Origin: JBJXFE01 sp046153875
GTDB taxonomy: Bacteria; Planctomycetota; Phycisphaerae; Phycisphaerales; UBA1924
Direction: 5' to 3'
NCBI GenBank assembly: GCA_046153875.1
Contig: JBJXFE010000031.1
Span: 180,243 to 244,242 of the forward strand
DNA: 64,000 nt
Shown here one piece after another: positions 61,011-64,000 of this stretch; position 1 is the stretch's first letter; each line of letters opens with the position of its first letter. The position numbers were made by a program, and so were the translations under genes. The notes below the pieces were generated by a model, which saw only the letters and a list, made by a program, of their open reading frames with translations, did not search any database and had not been told where the DNA came from.

Positions 61011-61949
61011 GTGGAATACCGTCGTGTCGGGAACAGCGGGCTCCGCGTCAGCGCCGTCTCGATCGGCGGGTGGCTCACGTTCGGCGCGGGGGTGGATGAG
61101 CAGGGCACGGCCCGCGTGCTCGGGGCGGCGCTCGACGGCGGCGTGAACTTCATCGACCTGGCCGACGCCTACGCCAAGGGCGAGGCCGAGCGGGCGACGG
61201 GCGCGTTCATCCGCGGACGCAAGCGGTCCGAGCTGGTCCTCTCCAGTAAGCTCTTCTGGCCGATGAGCGACGATCCGAACGACCGGGGGCTCTCGCGCAA
61301 GCACATCATGGAGAGCATCGACCGCACGCTCTCGAACCTCGGGACCGACTATCTCGACCTGTACTTCTGCCACCGCGAGGACCCCGAGACGCCGCTGGAG
61401 GAGACCGTGCGGGCGATGGACGACCTGGTCCGGCGCGGCAAGGTGCTCTACTGGGGCACGAGCGTGTGGAGCGGTCGTTCGCTCAAGGCCGCGCAGGCCG
61501 CGGCGGAGCGGTTCAACGCTCATCCGCCCATCGTCGAGCAGCCGCAGTTCAACCTGATCCATCGCGGGAACGAGCGGGACTCGATGCCGACCGCGACCAA
61601 GCTCGGTATGGGGCTGGTGGTCTGGAGCCCGCTGGCGGGCGGCCTGCTGACGGGCAAGTACAACGCGGGTGTTCCCACGGGCAGCCGCGGGGACACCACC
61701 AAGTGGCTGCGCGAGGACCTGACCGAGGCGAACCTCACGCGCGTGCGCGAGTTCTGCGGGATCGCGAAGGAACTGGGCGCTCTTCCCGCGCAGCTCGCGC
61801 TGGCGTGGATCCTGGGCCGGCCGGGGATCACCAGCGTCATCACCGGTGCGACGACGCCGCAGCAGGTGCGCGACAACATCGGGGCGGCGGCGGTGAAGGT
61901 CCCCGCGGAGGCCGAGCGGCGGATCGCGCGGCTGTTCCCGCCCGCGTGA
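61011..61949 (+). CDS. Aldo/keto reductase
   Basis: 312 aa. GTG 61011 has GGAGGA at 60999-61004 and is preferred over ATG 60978. NADPH-dependent reductase of the voltage-gated K-channel beta-like group (AKR6/YghZ type). Tetrad visible: Asp and Tyr in FIDLADAYAKGEAER, Lys in VLSSKLFWP, His in LYFCHREDPETPLEE. Also WSPLAGGLLTGKYNAG and ITSVITGATTPQQVRDN (NADPH site). Substrate unknown. Confidence 0.9.
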   Translation: MEYRRVGNSGLRVSAVSIGGWLTFGAGVDEQGTARVLGAALDGGVNFIDLADAYAKGEAERATGAFIRGRKRSELVLSSKLFWPMSDDPNDRGLSRKHIMESIDRTLSNLGTDYLDLYFCHREDPETPLEETVRAMDDLVRRGKVLYWGTSVWSGRSLKAAQAAAERFNAHPPIVEQPQFNLIHRGNERDSMPTATKLGMGLVVWSPLAGGLLTGKYNAGVPTGSRGDTTKWLREDLTEANLTRVREFCGIAKELGALPAQLALAWILGRPGITSVITGATTPQQVRDNIGAAAVKVPAEAERRIARLFPPA

Positions 61950-61962
61950 CGCCGCGGCCCGG

Positions 61963-62814
61963 TCAGCTCTTCTTCGGCTTGAACATCCGGAACAGCTTCG
62001 TGATCGGGTCGTAGAACTCGTCCACCACGCGCTCCTTGAGCGGGATGATCGCGTTGTCGGTGATCGTGATGTGCTCCGGGCACACCTTCGTGCAGCACTT
62101 GGTGATGTTGCAGTACCCCAGCCCCTGCGATTTCTTCAGGTCCGCGATGCGGTCCTCGGTGTCGAGCGGGTGCATCTCCAGCGCGGCCGCGTACACGAAG
62201 AACCGCGGGCCGATGAACTCCTCGTGCTTGTGGTGGTCCCGCAGGACGTGGCAGACGTCCTGGCACAGGAAGCACTCGATGCACTTGCGGAACTCCTGCA
62301 CGCGGTCCACGTCGGCCTGGTCCATGCGCCACGTGCCGTCGGGCGCGTCCGGCTTGCGGGGCTTGAACGGCCTGATCTTCTTCTTGACCTCGTAGTTCCA
62401 CGAGACGTCTGTCACGAGGTCGCGGATGAGCGGGAAGGCCCGCATGGGCTCGATGGTGACGGGTTGATCGGCGGGCAGCTGGTCCATCCGCGTCATGCAC
62501 ATGAGCTTGGGTATGCCGTTGATTTCTGCGGAGCACGACCCGCACTTGCCGGCTTTGCAGTTCCAGCGGCAGGCCAGGTCCGGGGCGCTCTCCGCCTGGA
62601 TCTGGTGGACGCAGTCGAGGACGACCATGCCCTCGGTCACCGTCGTCGTGTAGTCCTTGAACTGCCCGGACTTCGCGTCGCCGCGCCAGACGCGGAACGT
62701 GGTGGAGCGCCCGCCCGCGGGGATGGACGCGCGGCCCGAAGCGGGCTTCTGGACGGGCAGTGGCACGGTCGTGGGCATGGCTGGCATTCCGGGTGATCGG
62801 CCCGCGCCGCTCAC
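61963..62814 (-). CDS. sdhB: Succinate dehydrogenase/fumarate reductase iron-sulfur subunit
   Basis: 283 aa. ATG 62814 overlaps the sdhA stop by ATGA. N-terminal [2Fe-2S] domain: CRWNCKAGKCGSC (Cys86, 91, 94) and Cys106. C-terminal [4Fe-4S]/[3Fe-4S] domain: KCIECFLCQDVCHV, then GYCNITKCCTKVCPE. About 35 residues of N-terminal extension are Pro/Ala-rich. Passes electrons from SdhA flavin to the membrane quinone site. Converges with the aldo/keto reductase after 13 nt. Confidence 0.93.
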   Translation of the reverse strand: MSGAGRSPGMPAMPTTVPLPVQKPASGRASIPAGGRSTTFRVWRGDAKSGQFKDYTTTVTEGMVVLDCVHQIQAESAPDLACRWNCKAGKCGSCSAEINGIPKLMCMTRMDQLPADQPVTIEPMRAFPLIRDLVTDVSWNYEVKKKIRPFKPRKPDAPDGTWRMDQADVDRVQEFRKCIECFLCQDVCHVLRDHHKHEEFIGPRFFVYAAALEMHPLDTEDRIADLKKSQGLGYCNITKCCTKVCPEHITITDNAIIPLKERVVDEFYDPITKLFRMFKPKKS

Positions 62815-64000
62815 TTGTTCTCCTCAACCACCTTTTTCAGGTCCTCGCGCATCGCCCGGATCGGCTCGCGGATCACACGCATCTGGCCCTCCCCGCCCTT
62901 GCGCAGGACGATGTTGAACTTCCCGTATTCGTCGCTCTTGGCCGGGAAGTCGTCGCGGAACTGGGCCCCACGGCTCTCCTTGCGTTCCAGCGCCGCCCGC
63001 GTGACCGCTTCGGAGACTGTCAGCAACGGCCCCAGGTCCATGGCGGTGTGCCAGCCGGGGTTGTACTCGCGGTTGCCGGTGACCCCGACCTTTGCCGCGC
63101 GGGCGTTGAGCCGGCCCAAGCCGTCGAGGGCCTTGGCCATCTCGTTCTCGGTACGGACGATGCCGACCAGGTCCTGCATCATGTTCTGGAGGTCGTGCTG
63201 CACGCCGTACGCATTCTCGCCGCTGTCGGCCCGGTCGAACGGCTCCAGGGCCCGGCGTGCCCCGGCCTCGACCTCGGCGTTGTTGACGGTCGGCGCGGAG
63301 TTGGCCTTGGCGTACTTGGCCGCGTGCTCGCCCGCGAGCTTGCCGAAGACGACGAGGTCGGAGAGCGAGTTGCCGCCGAGACGGTTGGCCCCGTTCAGCC
63401 CCGCGGCCACCTCGCCGGCGGCGAACAGCCCGGGCACCGTGGACATCTGCGTGTCGCCGTCCACGCGCACGCCGCCCATGACGTAGTGCGTCGTGGGCCC
63501 GACCTCCATCGGCTCCTTCGTGATGTCCACGCCCGCGAGCGTGATGAACTGGTGGTACATGGAGGGGAGCTTCTTCTTGATGTGCTCCGCGGCGTTGGGC
63601 AGCTTCTCCTTGATCCACGCGATGTCGAGGTAGACCCCGCCGTGGGGCGAGCCGCGCCCGGCCTTCACCTCGCGGTTGATGCAGCGGGCGACGTGGTCGC
63701 GGGTGAGCAGTTCCGGCGGGCGGCAGGCGTTTTTGTCACCCTGCACATAGCGCCATCCTTCCTCCTCGTCCTTGGCCGTCTGGTTCTTGTAGTTGTCAGG
63801 AATGTCGTCGAACATGAAGCGCTTGCCCGCGTTGTTGCGGAGCACGCCTCCTTCACCCCGGACGCCCTCGGTGACCAGGATGCCGCGGACGCTGGGAGGC
63901 CACACCATGCCGGTGGGGTGGAACTGGACAAACTCCATGTCCATCAGGTCGGCACCGACGCGGTAGGCGAGGGCTTGGCCGTCACCGGTGTATTCCCAGG
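62811..64000 (-). CDS. sdhA: Succinate dehydrogenase/fumarate reductase flavoprotein subunit, N-terminal part beyond window
   Basis: C-terminal ~395 residues only. The frame is open to base 64000 (WEYTGDGQALAYRVGADL before MDMEFVQFHPTG), so the ATG at 63944 is internal. Seen: FVQFHPTGMVWPPSVRGIL (active-site region), TEGVRGEGGVLRNNAGKRF, YVMGGVRVDGDTQMSTVPG and LFAAGEVAAGLNGANRLGGNSLSD (FAD site). sdhB overlaps by 4 nt. An sdhC anchor is expected outside the window. Confidence 0.93.
   Translation of the reverse strand, partial: WEYTGDGQALAYRVGADLMDMEFVQFHPTGMVWPPSVRGILVTEGVRGEGGVLRNNAGKRFMFDDIPDNYKNQTAKDEEEGWRYVQGDKNACRPPELLTRDHVARCINREVKAGRGSPHGGVYLDIAWIKEKLPNAAEHIKKKLPSMYHQFITLAGVDITKEPMEVGPTTHYVMGGVRVDGDTQMSTVPGLFAAGEVAAGLNGANRLGGNSLSDLVVFGKLAGEHAAKYAKANSAPTVNNAEVEAGARRALEPFDRADSGENAYGVQHDLQNMMQDLVGIVRTENEMAKALDGLGRLNARAAKVGVTGNREYNPGWHTAMDLGPLLTVSEAVTRAALERKESRGAQFRDDFPAKSDEYGKFNIVLRKGGEGQMRVIREPIRAMREDLKKVVEENK

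Overview
This GC-rich window (about 70% GC by eye) looks like chromosome from a free-living Gram-negative bacterium, most likely a planctomycete of the Phycisphaerae type. That placement is an inference. It rests on the gene mix: outer-membrane OprP-like porins, periplasmic lipoproteins, a PgpH/PhoH pair, an HU-like protein with a basic tail, PPDK, lineage-specific insertions in housekeeping enzymes, and a dense population of short dispersed repeats. No rRNA, tRNA, CRISPR array, integrase or transposase is visible. Most genes are complete. The first gene (GH2) and the last (sdhA) are cut by the window edges.

Layout. 1-6.1 kb: a GH2 glycosidase facing a sugar ABC importer (two permeases and a binding protein, no ATPase). 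6.2-12.1 kb: secreted and lipoprotein genes, including a tyrosine-phosphatase-like lipoprotein ending in a haem motif and a glycine-rich secreted protein, then a frameshifted dus gene, a gluzincin-like protein and a DUF3592 protein. 12.2-15.7 kb: pgpH and phoH. 16.2-21.5 kb: a PhoR/PhoB two-component system divergent from two paralogous phosphate-type porins. 21.6-27.4 kb: argS, arfB, an outer-membrane barrel protein, an HU-like gene with a good promoter, nadA and a PilZ protein. 27.5-43.7 kb: a 16-kb glycan cluster with four GT2 enzymes, one GT4, one CgeB-like enzyme, two glycosyltransferase-methyltransferase fusions, two separate methyltransferases and a nucleotidyltransferase-sugar kinase fusion. 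43.6-53.1 kb: Nudix, pabB, ppdK, a redoxin-like protein, trpC, a CPBP protease and trpS. 53.1-59.5 kb: a large secreted unknown, another GT4, two small proteins, a truA 3'-end remnant, truA, yidD and rnpA. 59.6-64 kb: a dicarboxylate/amino-acid symporter, an aldo/keto reductase and sdhB/sdhA.

How the genes work together. The glycan cluster is tightly packed, with ATGA/GTGA stop-start overlaps between successive genes. It probably builds and methylates a surface polysaccharide or glycoprotein glycan. Two of its glycosyltransferases, of different folds, share the same C-terminal Rossmann-like module. PhoBR next to two porins suggests a phosphate-starvation regulon. GH2 plus ABC importer suggests oligosaccharide uptake and cleavage.

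The most unusual signal is a set of short repeat elements with 7-9 bp periods, often arranged as inverted pairs. They sit between genes and also inside coding regions (GH2, binding protein, dus, GT4, truA, yidD). Nearly always they keep the reading frame. In dus the frame breaks at a heptamer array, and adding one 7-bp unit would restore it.
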